64,000 nt of DNA from Spirochaetales bacterium (GCA_027306915.1 DAHUYW010000013.1:24804-88803); one strand, 5' to 3'. Shown: positions 26,074 to 34,507, counted from the stretch's first letter. The notes: generated by a model from the sequence alone, not told the origin. A program made the numbers and translations.

Positions 26074-26634
26074 CTACGAATCGACACGGTTTCCCGGTTG
26101 GTACCGAAGGGTGACGATCCCGCCTCTCGTAGTCGTCGCTTCCACGAGCTTGAGATTACGGCGCTGTGCAATTCCCGTGAAGAGAGGTTTCCCTACGCCC
26201 ATGATCACCGGAAACACCATGAGAAGGTACTCGTCGATCAACCCCAAATTGACGAAGGACTGTACCAGGTTCGCGCTCTCGAGAATCGCCATGTTTCCCC
26301 CCTGTTCCAGCCTGAGCTTTTGGATTGCCTCGGGGATGCGCTCCTTCACCACCTGGGCGCTGTTCCATTTCCCCCAGGGCGCTGTAGTAAGCGTCCGCGA
26401 AAAGACAACCTTCGGTGCTTTGTTGATGAAGTCTGCTTGGGGGTTCGTTCCCAGCGGCGTTGTTGGCCAGAAGTTGAGCCACAGTTGGTAGGTGACTCGC
26501 CCGAGCAGGATGGTGTCCCACTCCGGTTTGAGATCGTCCGGGTCGATCGAGGCCGGCCCCCAGTTCATTTCGCCGTCCGGACCGGCGACGTAGCCGTCGA
26601 GCGAAACGAACTCCGCCGCAATCACCTTTCTCAT
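26074..26634 (-). CDS. DHFR/RibD-C-like reductase
   Basis: This is a reductase-like protein of 186 residues from the RibD C-terminal/dihydrofolate reductase superfamily: VIAAEFVSLDGYVAGPDGE at the N-terminus, LGRVTYQLWLNFWP in the middle and NLVQSFVNLGLIDEYLLMVF near the end. These stand-alone proteins bind NADPH; their substrates are largely unknown. ATG 26634 has a perfect GAGGAGG ribosome site; the frame's earlier start at 26661 lacks one. It is the first gene of the ECF42 operon, and members of this family are frequent ECF42 neighbours. Confidence 0.85.
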   Translation of the reverse strand: MRKVIAAEFVSLDGYVAGPDGEMNWGPASIDPDDLKPEWDTILLGRVTYQLWLNFWPTTPLGTNPQADFINKAPKVVFSRTLTTAPWGKWNSAQVVKERIPEAIQKLRLEQGGNMAILESANLVQSFVNLGLIDEYLLMVFPVIMGVGKPLFTGIAQRRNLKLVEATTTRGGIVTLRYQPGNRVDS

Positions 26635-26720
26635 GATAATCCTCCTCGGCGCGTGAAGCATTTGTGCCGGCGTCGCCTGTTGGCTCGCGACGAAACTCCG
26701 TGTCGCGCTCTTATCAAGGC

Positions 26721-26748
26721 GACGAACAAGCCCCTGCGAAAATCGACA
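26721..26748 (-). promoter_or_regulatory. Candidate ECF42-dependent promoter
   Basis: On the minus strand TGTCGA (plus 26743-26748) is followed after 18 bp by CGTC (plus 26721-26724). The published ECF42 consensus, as I recall it, is TGTCGA at -35 and CGA/TC at -10. The site is about 90 bp upstream of the first gene of the operon, which would make the sigma factor autoregulatory. Confidence 0.5.
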
Positions 26749-26898
26749 GCCGGACGCCGAACTTCGATGTTCACCACGAACCTATGAAGCGGATGAAATC
26801 GACTCGCCGGATTCCGATCCGCACGTCCTCTCTGGTGATGCGGGCGACGCCAGCCTTCCGTCATACGCTCCAGAAGCGTGTTCCGGAGGCATCATGTA

Positions 26899-26927
26899 TT
26901 GACATAGTCCATAGTCCATGTTACATT
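26899..26927 (+). promoter_or_regulatory. Promoter of the toxin-antitoxin pair, with direct repeat
   Basis: TTGACA (26899-26904), 17-bp spacer, TACATT (26922-26927). The spacer contains the direct repeat CATAGTC-CATAGTC (26903-26916), a likely antitoxin operator. The GTG start lies 7 bp after the -10 box, so the transcript would be leaderless. The rest of the ~300-bp gap back to the DHFR-like gene shows only the ECF42 site. Confidence 0.65.
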
Positions 26928-26933
26928 GTATTC

Positions 26934-27167
26934 GTGAAGAAGACGGTACCAAAATCAGAATTCAAGCCAAAGGCGTTTGAATACCTGCGGCTCGTTCAGG
27001 AGCGTCAGGAGGAGATCGTCATTACCGACCATGGAACGCCCGTGGCGCGGATTGTGCCGATCGCTCGCGACGAAGAACCGGCGCTCATGGAGCTGCGCGA
27101 GATGGTCGTCAAGTACGAGGCGCCCTTTGAAGCCGTGGCAGATGGAGAGTGGGAAGCGACCAAGTGA
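26934..27167 (+). CDS. Antitoxin, Phd/YefM family
   Basis: The protein has 77 residues. The N-terminal fold is typical of Phd/YefM antitoxins: PKSEFKPKAFEYLRLVQERQ followed by EEIVITDHGTPVARIVPI. The C-terminal part (MELREMVVKYEAPFEAVA) would neutralise the toxin. GTG 26934 is the first codon of the recognisable fold and coincides with the predicted transcription start. Its stop overlaps the toxin start (GTGA at 27164-27167). Phd-type antitoxins usually repress their own promoter, fitting the repeat in the promoter spacer. Confidence 0.88.
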   Translation: MKKTVPKSEFKPKAFEYLRLVQERQEEIVITDHGTPVARIVPIARDEEPALMELREMVVKYEAPFEAVADGEWEATK

Positions 27168-27559
27168 TCGTTCTCGACACTCACGTGCTGATCTGGTACC
27201 TCGACGGCAGAGAGCAGCTCTCAGAAAAAGCGTCAGCAGTCCTCAAGGAGGCCGTAAGCCGGCGAGCCGTCAACGTGTCGAGCATCTCCGCCTGGGAGAT
27301 CTACATGCTAACCAAGAAGGGCCGATTGGAGCTTCGCATTCCTGTCGCCACCTGGATGGAGCGAGTCGAGCGTCTCTCGTTCATCCATTTCATTCCAGTA
27401 GACAATGAGATCGCGCGCCTTTCGGTTGACCTTTCCGATACGGAGCCAGCCGACCCGGCAGATCGGATCATCATTGCGACCGCACAGTCACTGGGGCTAC
27501 CGCTGGTGACTGCGGACGCCCGCATCAGGAAGGTATCCGCCGTCGAAACGATCTGGTAA
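27164..27559 (+). CDS. PIN-domain ribonuclease toxin (VapC-like)
   Basis: The protein has 131 residues. The PIN nuclease acidic residues are visible: the first Asp in VIVLDTHVLIWYL, Glu in SISAWEIYMLTKKG, and the C-terminal pair in DPADRIIIATAQSLGLPLVTAD. Such toxins cleave RNA (often tRNA or rRNA) when released from the antitoxin. I use GTG 27164, which overlaps the antitoxin stop by 4 bp; GTG 27149 would add five residues. The pair is intact and probably active. Confidence 0.9.
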   Translation: MIVLDTHVLIWYLDGREQLSEKASAVLKEAVSRRAVNVSSISAWEIYMLTKKGRLELRIPVATWMERVERLSFIHFIPVDNEIARLSVDLSDTEPADPADRIIIATAQSLGLPLVTADARIRKVSAVETIW

Positions 27560-27634
27560 CCAGTGCAGCCCGAACGAACCGTCCGAAAACACACCAACGG
27601 ATTGTCACATGAATAGTGGTCAATAAAATAACGC

Positions 27635-27663
27635 CGGACATATTATAAAACGGCCGTTATTAT
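27635..27663 (+). promoter_or_regulatory. Promoter with CGGCCG palindrome before a TetR gene
   Basis: CGGACA (27635-27640), 17-bp spacer, TATTAT (27658-27663). The palindrome AACGGCCGTT (27649-27658) fills the end of the spacer and touches the -10 box, in AT-rich surroundings. The same layout with a longer palindrome occurs before the TetR gene at 40922. Confidence 0.5.
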
Positions 27664-27686
27664 AACTCCTGTTATATTTAATCAAT

Positions 27687-28349
27687 ATGTCACAGCGAGC
27701 CATTTTCACGAAAGAGACGATCATTGAGGCGACCTTTCAGCTCACGCGGGAACTCGGTTGGGGGGCGGTTAGCTCCCGCACTATCGCGCGGCGGCTCGGC
27801 TCCTCGACCATGCCTATCTACTCCACCACGCGCTCCATGAGCGAGCTCGAGCGAGAGGTGAGGAGGCGCACCGAAGCGATGCTCCTCGACTACCAGCGGA
27901 AGCCGGCGACGGATGACATCGCTCTGAACAAGGCGATCGGTTATGTGGTTTTCGCGCGCGAAGAGAAGAACCTCTTTCGATTCTTGTACGTGGACCGGAC
28001 GGTAAGGGAACGCACGATCGGAGGGGGAGCCTCCAGCGCCGCGACCACGCCGACCGCGGGCGCGAACGCGTCGGATACCGGCGCGGTCACGGGAGACGGC
28101 GCCGCTGATGCTGCTTGCGAAAACGAGAGACCGCTCCCAACCCTCGAAGAGCTCACCAGCGGAGAGGCGCTTCCCACCCTGGAGGAGCAGGCGCAAGTCG
28201 CCATGAGGGATCCCCGCATCCTCAAGAGCTGGATATTTACCCACGGTCTCGCCTCGATGATCGCAAGTGGAGTGATCGATCTGTCTGACGAGGTTGTCGG
28301 GAGCCTTCTGCAGGAGGCCGGAGCGGCACTCGTACAGTCGGCGAAATAG
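27687..28349 (+). CDS. TetR/AcrR-family transcriptional regulator with low-complexity insert
   Basis: The protein has 220 residues. The N-terminal HTH (IIEATFQLTRELGWGAVSSR ... SSTMPIYSTTRSM) is a recognisable TetR-type domain. The ligand-binding part contains an Ala/Gly/Thr-rich stretch (~residues 114-150) followed by a small internal repeat LPTLEELTSGEALPTLEEQ, which is unusual for the family and looks like inserted sequence. It is probably an autoregulator through the palindrome in its promoter. The next gene starts 10 bp downstream and is likely part of the unit. Confidence 0.8.
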   Translation: MSQRAIFTKETIIEATFQLTRELGWGAVSSRTIARRLGSSTMPIYSTTRSMSELEREVRRRTEAMLLDYQRKPATDDIALNKAIGYVVFAREEKNLFRFLYVDRTVRERTIGGGASSAATTPTAGANASDTGAVTGDGAADAACENERPLPTLEELTSGEALPTLEEQAQVAMRDPRILKSWIFTHGLASMIASGVIDLSDEVVGSLLQEAGAALVQSAK

Positions 28350-28359
28350 GGAGGTCAAC

Positions 28360-29049
28360 GTGAACGATCTGAAGGTTGGAACAGAGGTTCTTCGGGAGGA
28401 TTTCGACTTTGCGCGGGCCCACACCCCCGAGGTGCAGAACTACGCTATGGAATCGAGAATGTTTACCCGCGCCCCCAACGGCAAGGTGATCGATGAGAGC
28501 GTCTTTCGGCTTCGCCTGACGGCAACCCCCGGCTCCCTTCTCGGAATCGACGGCGATCGCGACACCTGCACAGGCTTCACCGTGCAGCATGGGAATGAAG
28601 AAGCGGTCTCGATCCCCTCCCTTTCGGGGTGGAGCTACACCTTCAAGCATAGGCGCGGGGAGCGTGATGATCGCGGACAGGTCCTGGGAATTGATCATAA
28701 ACCCTTTGAAAAGCTCGCCGACGCGAACCGGAAGCCGCTGCCGGAGGTCATCGCGTATCATGTCTACAACGCCTTCATCGACTTTCATTCCTTCCAGGTT
28801 TTTACCGAGCCGACGGTAGGCGGCCGGGGCATTCAGGACCTCGTGGGCATCGGCCAGAAGATCGTCCACGCCGCCTCGCACAGCCGACCGTCAACGAGCC
28901 TCGCCGGCTCGGTGGGCGAGGGCTCCTACTTCGAAAACGGCGAGGTCACCCTCGAGCTGAAGGGGCTCAGCCTCGTCGCCGACCCGAATCACCCTTCCCG
29001 CCGGCGAGGCCTCCTCTGTCACTCCGTGCGCGAAAGCGACACCTCGTAG
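28360..29049 (+). CDS. Protein of unknown function linked to TetR regulator
   Basis: I do not recognise this protein of 229 residues. It begins at GTG 28360 with GGGAGG eight bases upstream, reading VNDLKVGTEVLREDFDFARA. It has no signal peptide or membrane segment, is hydrophilic with scattered aromatics (NYAMESRMFTRAP, VYNAFIDFHSFQVF), and looks like a soluble beta-rich protein. The TetR gene is 10 bp upstream, so it may be the main regulated target. Its last 31 bp overlap the end of the opposite-strand pseudogene. Confidence 0.6.
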   Translation: MNDLKVGTEVLREDFDFARAHTPEVQNYAMESRMFTRAPNGKVIDESVFRLRLTATPGSLLGIDGDRDTCTGFTVQHGNEEAVSIPSLSGWSYTFKHRRGERDDRGQVLGIDHKPFEKLADANRKPLPEVIAYHVYNAFIDFHSFQVFTEPTVGGRGIQDLVGIGQKIVHAASHSRPSTSLAGSVGEGSYFENGEVTLELKGLSLVADPNHPSRRRGLLCHSVRESDTS

Positions 29050-29399
29050 CCCTTCGCGTCGGGCTCGATAAATCGGAGAAGGCGCTCGACCTCCTCGGTG
29101 AGCGAGGCGGCGGTTTTCTTGTCGAATCGAGCGAAGGGCGTGATGGTCAGCGTCGCGCGCATCAAGGTTGCCTTGACGACTGCTCGCCCCGCGATGAGAT
29201 CGGCGAGCTCCTCCCGGCTGAAATCCTCGAGCCGCGTCCACAGTCCGATGTACGGGGAGGAGGCGAGCTGGGATTGAAGCCCTACCAGCCGCCCGATCAT
29301 CTCCACAACGCCGACCGAAGCGCGCTCGAGCAGGGCCTGCCGGGCGAGGGTGGCACGATTGAGCCGGCGAAGAGTAAGTGGCTCGGAGGGAACCTTCAC
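29019..29399 (-). pseudogene. Internally deleted winged-helix (HTH_42/YcaQ-like) gene
   Basis: The 126-codon frame joins the N-terminus of a winged-helix DNA-binding family (TLRRLNRATLARQALLER, GLQSQLASSPYIGLWTRLED) directly to its C-terminus (ITPFARFDKKTAASLTEE, VERLLRF). Family members have roughly 350-400 residues, so some 230-250 are missing from the middle. The join falls at RATLT, where both parts would carry a similar ATL segment, suggesting deletion between short repeats. Full-length members include YcaQ-type interstrand-crosslink glycosylases. The product is unlikely to function. Start taken at GTG 29399; 29400-29618 shows nothing recognisable. Confidence 0.7.
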
Positions 29400-29618
29400 T
29401 TTGAGTACCTCGTCTCGCGGCGGCAAACTCGGACGGCGTCCCGTCCTACACGGTGCGCGTAGACCAGGATCGTCGTGTCCACCCCGGCCATCCGCCTCGT
29501 CCCGCTGAGTAACCGTATCACTCATCGCGCGCGGGGTCCACGATAGCTCAGCTCTATCGAGCCGTCCCTTCACGCGCTCTGACGAGGTTCTCCGTGGCCG
29601 GCGGCGCGGGAGCCCTCG

Positions 29619-30458
29619 CTATCCCTTTACCCCTCCGGCGGTCAATCCGGCGACGAGATACTTCTGGAGCACGAGCGCGAGGATCACCGGCGGCAGGGAG
29701 GCGATGATTCCGCCGGTCGCCATAAGGCCGAAGTCGACGGCGTGGCGTGCCGTGAACTCCGAGATCGCCACCGGCAGGGTCTTTGCCGCAGTCGTGGAAG
29801 TGAAGACAAGGGCATAGAGGAACTCATCCCAGGCGAGAAGGATACCGAAGAGCACGGCCGTGATCACGCCGGGCAGCGACAGGGGAACCACGACGCTGCG
29901 CAGCGCGCCCAGGCGCGACGCCCCGTCGATCATCGCCGCCTCCTCGAGCTCGAAGGGTATCGAATCGAAGAAGCCCTTGAGGATCCAAGTGAGGAACGGT
30001 ATGAGAAAGGAGGTGTATACGAGCGCGAGCCCGATCGTGGTGTTGAGCAGCCCAAGCGAGCTCAAGAGCAGGTAAATAGGCAGGAGAACCGCGACCGGCG
30101 GGGTCATGTAGGTGGCAAGCATCAGATAGAGAAGACCGCTTCGACCTCGCGAGCGAAATCGCGAGAGGGAGTAGGCGCCGAGGGTCCCTACGGCGAGCGC
30201 AATGAGGGTTGCCAGTCCCGACACGATCGTGCTGTTCCGCAAGGCCATCCGAAACTCGCTACCATCCGCCCCGATGAATAGCTGGACGTAGCGCTCGAGC
30301 GTGCCGTGCGGCGGAATCCAGGCGAGCGGCTTCGAGATGAGATCCCGCAGAGAGGCGATGCTCGAGATCACGAGCCAGGCAAAGGGCGCGAGGATAACGA
30401 GGGTGAGGAGAAGTGCCGCGAGATAGAGCCCGCTTCCCCGGAGCAATCTCCGGCTCAT
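29619..30458 (-). CDS. ABC sugar permease, MalG type
   Basis: This is an inner-membrane permease of 279 residues with six hydrophobic segments, the EAA loop LEEAAMIDGASRLGALRSVV ... VPLS and the usual MalG-type ending VAGLTAGGVKG. Its ATG overlaps the stop of the other permease gene by 4 bp (ATGA). It is the last gene of the third importer operon, behind the binding protein (31456) and MalF-type permease (30455). No ATPase is encoded here, so a shared one is implied. Confidence 0.9.
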   Translation of the reverse strand: MSRRLLRGSGLYLAALLLTLVILAPFAWLVISSIASLRDLISKPLAWIPPHGTLERYVQLFIGADGSEFRMALRNSTIVSGLATLIALAVGTLGAYSLSRFRSRGRSGLLYLMLATYMTPPVAVLLPIYLLLSSLGLLNTTIGLALVYTSFLIPFLTWILKGFFDSIPFELEEAAMIDGASRLGALRSVVVPLSLPGVITAVLFGILLAWDEFLYALVFTSTTAAKTLPVAISEFTARHAVDFGLMATGGIIASLPPVILALVLQKYLVAGLTAGGVKG

Positions 30459-31333
30459 CCGGCCACCCCCTCCGACCTGACGATGCGCAGGTAGAGCACG
30501 ACAAAGAGCATGATGAGAAGGACGGTGAGCACCGCGTAGCTGGCCGCGCTTCCGAGGCGCAGGAAGCTGAAAGCCTCCTGGTAGACATAGAACGAGACCG
30601 TCTTTGTCGAGCTCGCCGGGCCTCCTCCCGTCATGACGTAGATGATGTCGAAGACCTTGAGCGACTCGATCGTGCGAAGCACAAGCGCCACGAGCAGGGT
30701 CGGTCGAATGCCGGGAAGGGTGATTGCGGCGAAGCGCCGCAACGAGCCGGCCCCGTCGACCCTCGATGCCTCGTAGAGCTCCTTCGGGATAGTCTGCAGT
30801 CCGGCCAGCACGAGGAGGGCCACCACGGGGAAGTTCTTCCAGACATCCGCGATAACCACCATGTTCATTGCCATGGGCGCCGTGCCAAGCCAGGAGCGAT
30901 AGCCTGCAAGGAGATGGGTTTGGGTGAGTAGCGCGTTCAAGGCGCCATACTCAGGGTTGTAGATCCAGCGCCACATCGCGGCGTTGACGACCGTCGGGAG
31001 GGCGAGCGGAAGAACGAGGAGCGCGCGAACAAGCTTGCGACCGTGAAAGCTCTCGTTGAGAAGGAGCGCCACTGCGACGCCGAGGACAAGCTCGAGCGAT
31101 ACCGAGGTCACGCCAAAATAGAGGGTGTGCAGGATTCCTGCCACAAATTCCGTATTCTTGAGCGCGGCCAGATAGTTCCCGAGCCCCACCCACAGGTAAT
31201 CCTTGCCGAGGAGCGGGGCATCGAAGAGGCTCGCGTAGGCCGTGCGGAGGAAGGGATACCCTACGACCGCCGCGACTGCAAGCAGTGCCGGCGCGAACAT
31301 GATCCATGCGGCAATGGCTCTCCGCCGCTCCAT
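30455..31333 (-). CDS. ABC sugar permease, MalF type
   Basis: This permease has 292 residues, six membrane segments and the EAA loop ELYEASRVDGAGSLRRF ... ITLPGIRP. The frame is open back to GTG 31441, but I prefer ATG 31333: it gives the normal length, the product begins MERRRAIAAWIMFAPALL like other family members, and the region before it contains a 10-bp hairpin typical of the binding protein/permease gap. Neither start has a clear ribosome site, so the 328-residue version cannot be excluded. It partners the 29619 permease. Confidence 0.85.
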   Translation of the reverse strand: MERRRAIAAWIMFAPALLAVAAVVGYPFLRTAYASLFDAPLLGKDYLWVGLGNYLAALKNTEFVAGILHTLYFGVTSVSLELVLGVAVALLLNESFHGRKLVRALLVLPLALPTVVNAAMWRWIYNPEYGALNALLTQTHLLAGYRSWLGTAPMAMNMVVIADVWKNFPVVALLVLAGLQTIPKELYEASRVDGAGSLRRFAAITLPGIRPTLLVALVLRTIESLKVFDIIYVMTGGGPASSTKTVSFYVYQEAFSFLRLGSAASYAVLTVLLIMLFVVLYLRIVRSEGVAG

Positions 31334-31398
31334 CGTCAGTCGGTGGGCGATCCCAACCGGCCGGTACTGCGCGGCGCCCGGGCCGCCGGTCTTTCGCA

Positions 31399-31424
31399 GA
31401 GAGGCGGCGAGCCTGCCGCCTCTC
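31399..31424 (-). promoter_or_regulatory. Intercistronic hairpin between binding protein and permease genes
   Basis: Perfect 10-bp stem GAGAGGCGGC/GCCGCCTCTC with a 6-nt loop. In the direction of the operon (minus) no U-tract follows, so it should protect or attenuate the message. On the plus strand it is followed by CTTTCCTTTTTT and would be a good terminator against antisense transcription. Confidence 0.6.
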
Positions 31425-31455
31425 CTTTCCTTTTTTGCCACTGCCGGGACCGACC

Positions 31456-32700
31456 CTAGCGCAGGTTCGACTGAGTCACCTGGCGGGCCGCCTCTTGCAA
31501 CGCTGCCTCGGGGGAGGCCTCGCCGATGAGCGCCCGGTGGAGCTGCGTCTGGAGAATCGCCGAGAGCTGCTGGTACTGCACGAGCAGCGGGCGAACCGGC
31601 ATGACCGGAAGCTCCAGCTTCGCCGCCGCGACGAGACTCTGCTGTCCTTCCTGGACCGCCGGATTGTCGTAGGAGGCCCCCCAGATCGGGAGGCTCAAGC
31701 GGGCATACTTTTCCTGGATTGGGACGCTCGTGAGGAACTGGATGTATTTGAGCGCCGCATCCGGATTCCGGGAGCCGCTCATAATCCCGAGACCCATCGA
31801 ACCGTTCACGCCCGAGTACTTGGTGTTCGCCCCGTCACCTGGGAAGGGGATCACCTCGACCTGTCCTGCCACGGTCGACTGCGTCGGGTCATTCGCGAGG
31901 GCATACATGTAGGTCCAGTTTGCCGCAAAGGCGGCCTCGCCGGACGAGAAGACACGGCGGACATCCTCTTCGAGCGATTCCGTCGATGCAGGGTTGGAGA
32001 GGCCCTGCTTCAGGGTATTCACCATGTAGGAGAGCGCCGCGAAGCCGCCCCCCGTTTGAAAGGTCGGCCTGCCGTTTGTGTCAAAGAAGCTGCCGCCGAA
32101 GCCGTTCACGAGGGCGGTGTAGTCACAGATCATTGCCTCCGCCTGCGCCCAGCTCCACACGATCGGATAGCGGACGATCCCCCTGTCCTTCAGCACCTTC
32201 GCCTGCGAGGCGAGCTCCGTGAGGGTCGCAGGCGGCGCCGTGATCCCTGCCTTCGCGAGCATCGCCTTGTTGTAGAAGAGGTACTTCGTGTCGAGAATCC
32301 AGGGGATGCCATAGTAGCGGTTGTTGTACTTGGCGGTCATCCAGGCGCCCGGAAGGACCCCATCGATCATCGACTTCGGGATCTTGTCGGAAATGTCCTT
32401 CAGGATCCCGTTGCGGGCGAACTCTCCCGGCCAGATCACGTCGAAGAGCACCACGTCGTAGGCGTTCCCCCCCGCCGCCGCCGCTGCGATTATCTTGTTG
32501 TGCAGCGCCTCGTAGGCGACCAGCTCCGGGTTTACCTTGATCCCCGGGTTTGCGCTCTGGAAGTCCGCCGTCATGTTGCGAATGTCGTCCTCGCTGTAGG
32601 CCGCCTGCTGCATGAACAGGACATTGAGGGTGATTTGTTCCGCCGACACCGCCACCGTCAGAGCCCCGAGCACCACGAAAAGAGCAAGCACTCGTTTCAT
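31456..32700 (-). CDS. ABC sugar-binding protein, family 1
   Basis: This is a secreted binding protein of 414 residues. The signal peptide RVLALFVVLGALTVAVSA precedes the mature part starting near EQITLNVLFMQQA. Family 1 features include PGIKVNPELVAYEALHNKI, YDVVLFDVIWPGE and the late motif GLGIMSGSRNPDAALKYIQF. The ATG has GGAGG a few bases upstream and a good promoter at 32758-32786. It is the first gene of the operon with the two permeases. The ligand is probably an oligosaccharide or sugar, but no catabolic gene nearby narrows this down. Confidence 0.88.
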   Translation of the reverse strand: MKRVLALFVVLGALTVAVSAEQITLNVLFMQQAAYSEDDIRNMTADFQSANPGIKVNPELVAYEALHNKIIAAAAAGGNAYDVVLFDVIWPGEFARNGILKDISDKIPKSMIDGVLPGAWMTAKYNNRYYGIPWILDTKYLFYNKAMLAKAGITAPPATLTELASQAKVLKDRGIVRYPIVWSWAQAEAMICDYTALVNGFGGSFFDTNGRPTFQTGGGFAALSYMVNTLKQGLSNPASTESLEEDVRRVFSSGEAAFAANWTYMYALANDPTQSTVAGQVEVIPFPGDGANTKYSGVNGSMGLGIMSGSRNPDAALKYIQFLTSVPIQEKYARLSLPIWGASYDNPAVQEGQQSLVAAAKLELPVMPVRPLLVQYQQLSAILQTQLHRALIGEASPEAALQEAARQVTQSNLR

Positions 32701-32757
32701 GGACTGCCTCCTTTTGGTTTGTTACTAAGTGTACGTAAGCTATGTGTTGGTGGAGAC

Positions 32758-32786
32758 ATTCTAGGAGCGCGGCGTTGAAAAGTCAA
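32758..32786 (-). promoter_or_regulatory. Sigma70-like promoter of the third importer operon
   Basis: Minus strand: TTGACT (plus 32781-32786), 17-bp spacer, TAGAAT (plus 32758-32763). The leader to the ATG at 32700 is about 50 nt and carries AAAGGAGG. Confidence 0.65.
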
Positions 32787-32812
32787 ACCTATTTTTTGTC
32801 GCGTATTCGCCC

Positions 32813-33481
32813 CTATCCCTGTCCGGTCGCAAGGTCCGAAAGCACCGACGCTCCGGCGAGCCCGAAGTTCTCCTTGGCATATTCGTAGGCGGTCTTGCCG
32901 TCGTCGCTTGCGAGCCTCTTGTTCGCGCCGGCCGCAAGGAGCGCGGCGATGACTGCAGGGCTCGTGTTGTTGTAAGCGGCAAGCATCAAGGGCGTCCTCC
33001 CCCGCTTGTCTCGATCGTTCACGCGAGCGCCTGCGTCGATCAGCGCCTTGACCGCAGCCGGATCGCTGTTGCCCCCCAGCACGCCCGCCGCCCACATGAG
33101 GGGCGTCTCCCCTTCCCTGTTCCGGTCGCTCACCTTCGCTCCGGCCGCGAGGAGCGCCTTGATGACATCGGGATTCGAGTTGCCGGCGGCCGCCCACATG
33201 AGGGCGGTATCCCCGAGACCGTCGCGGTCCTCCACTCGCGCCCCGGCCGCGAGGAGAAGCTTCACGACCGCCACGTCCGGATTGTGCGCAGCCGCAAACA
33301 TGAGTGGCGTCATCCCATTTGCATCACGGGCCTCGACTCGTGCTCCGCCCTGAACGGCTTCCCGAACCTGCTGCGCCGTCGCGTCGCGCGAGAGCATGAA
33401 GAAGCTCGTCGAAGTCGAGCTCTGGGCGAACGCCGCGGCACCAACGAGGAACGCAAGAACAGACACTACATAACGTTTCAT
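32813..33481 (-). CDS. Secreted ankyrin-repeat protein
   Basis: The protein has 222 residues, with a signal peptide (RYVVSVLAFLVGAAAFAQS) and then four complete ankyrin repeats plus a partial one, for example NGMTPLMFAAAHNPDVAVVK and RGRTPLMLAAYNNTSPAVI. The periplasm or cell surface is the likely location; such proteins usually mediate protein contacts. ATG 33481 follows from the signal peptide; the longer frame to 33604 is shadow of the ATPase remnant. Its upstream region has been replaced by that remnant only about 30 bp away, so its original promoter may be lost. Confidence 0.85.
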   Translation of the reverse strand: MKRYVVSVLAFLVGAAAFAQSSTSTSFFMLSRDATAQQVREAVQGGARVEARDANGMTPLMFAAAHNPDVAVVKLLLAAGARVEDRDGLGDTALMWAAAGNSNPDVIKALLAAGAKVSDRNREGETPLMWAAGVLGGNSDPAAVKALIDAGARVNDRDKRGRTPLMLAAYNNTSPAVIAALLAAGANKRLASDDGKTAYEYAKENFGLAGASVLSDLATGQG

Positions 33482-33514
33482 GCCACAAGCATAGCACAGA
33501 CGGCGGGCGGGGGC

Positions 33515-34507
33515 GACGTCGAGACCCTGTTCAGCTGGGCGGGTCAGCTCAAGGAGCAGAACCGCGCGATAGTCTACATCACCCGCCGTATGGAAGAGAT
33601 CCATCGAATCGCCGATCGCATCACGGTCCTTCGGGACGGGAGGCTCGTGGGAACGGATGTCGCGGCCAACTTCTCAGACCGAAGGATCATCACTTGGATG
33701 GTCGGCCGAGAGGTGGATTGGGAGTTCGTCCGGAGCAGACGCTCGACAACAAAAGAAACGTTGCGCGTCGAAGAGCTTACGATCCATGGCGTGACCCGCT
33801 CGCGCAAGCCCGCGGTCGAACGGGTGAGCTTCGCCGTGAGAGCGGGGGAGATCCTCGGGATCGGCGGCCTCCAAGGCTCGGGGGCAAGGGATCTCGTGTT
33901 CGGTCTCTTTGGAGCCCTCAAGGGCCGCGTGCTGCTCGATGGCCGGCCGGTTTCGATTCGATCGCCTCGTGATGCTATTCGCAGGGGGATCTCCCTGCTC
34001 ACGAACGACAGAAAAGCCACGGGCCTTATGCTCTCGATGTCGATCGTAGCCAATCTCTGTATCGCGGACCTCGGCAGGCTCACGCGGCTCGGCTGGAGGC
34101 TGCCGGGCAGGGAAAAGCGCGCGGCCGACTCCCTCGCGAAGGCGCTGTCGATAAGGGCTTCCTCCCTTGAGATGGAGGTGGCCGATCTGTCGGGCGGCAA
34201 CCAGCAGAAGGTAGCAATCGGCAAGTGGCTGCAGACTTCGCCGCGGGTCTTGCTGCTCGACGAGCCCACCCGCGGAATCGACGTGGCCACGAAGCACGAG
34301 ATCCACCGCCTCATGGACGAGTGGACCGCTCAAGGAATAGCGATCGTGCTAATAACCTCCGAGATGCCGGAGCTTCTCTCCTTAAGCGATCGGATCATCG
34401 TCCTCCACCGAGGGGTTGTCGCAGTGGAGCTGCCCGCGGAAGCGGCCACGGCCGAAGCCGTCCTCGAGGCGGCGATGGGAAGCGTGAACCAGCGAAATGG
34501 GAACTGA
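33515..34507 (+). pseudogene. C-terminal half of a double sugar ATPase (RbsA type), 5' truncated
   Basis: Recognisable homology begins abruptly at DVETLFSWAGQLKEQ, near the end of the first ATPase domain, continues through AIVYITRRMEEIHRIADR and then covers the whole second domain (GIGGLQGSGARDLV, LSGGNQQKVAIGKWL, VLLLDEPTRGID). About 190 N-terminal residues with the only true Walker A are absent. A matching N-terminal fragment of the same kind of ATPase lies at 37844-38230, 4.3 kb downstream on the same strand. Without a first domain it should not support transport. Confidence 0.85.

Noticed and set aside
31399..31437. Plus-strand intrinsic terminator for a plus-strand gene
   Set aside because: No plus-strand gene precedes it; the hairpin sits in the gap of a minus-strand operon and is better explained as an mRNA hairpin, although an antisense-terminating role is possible.
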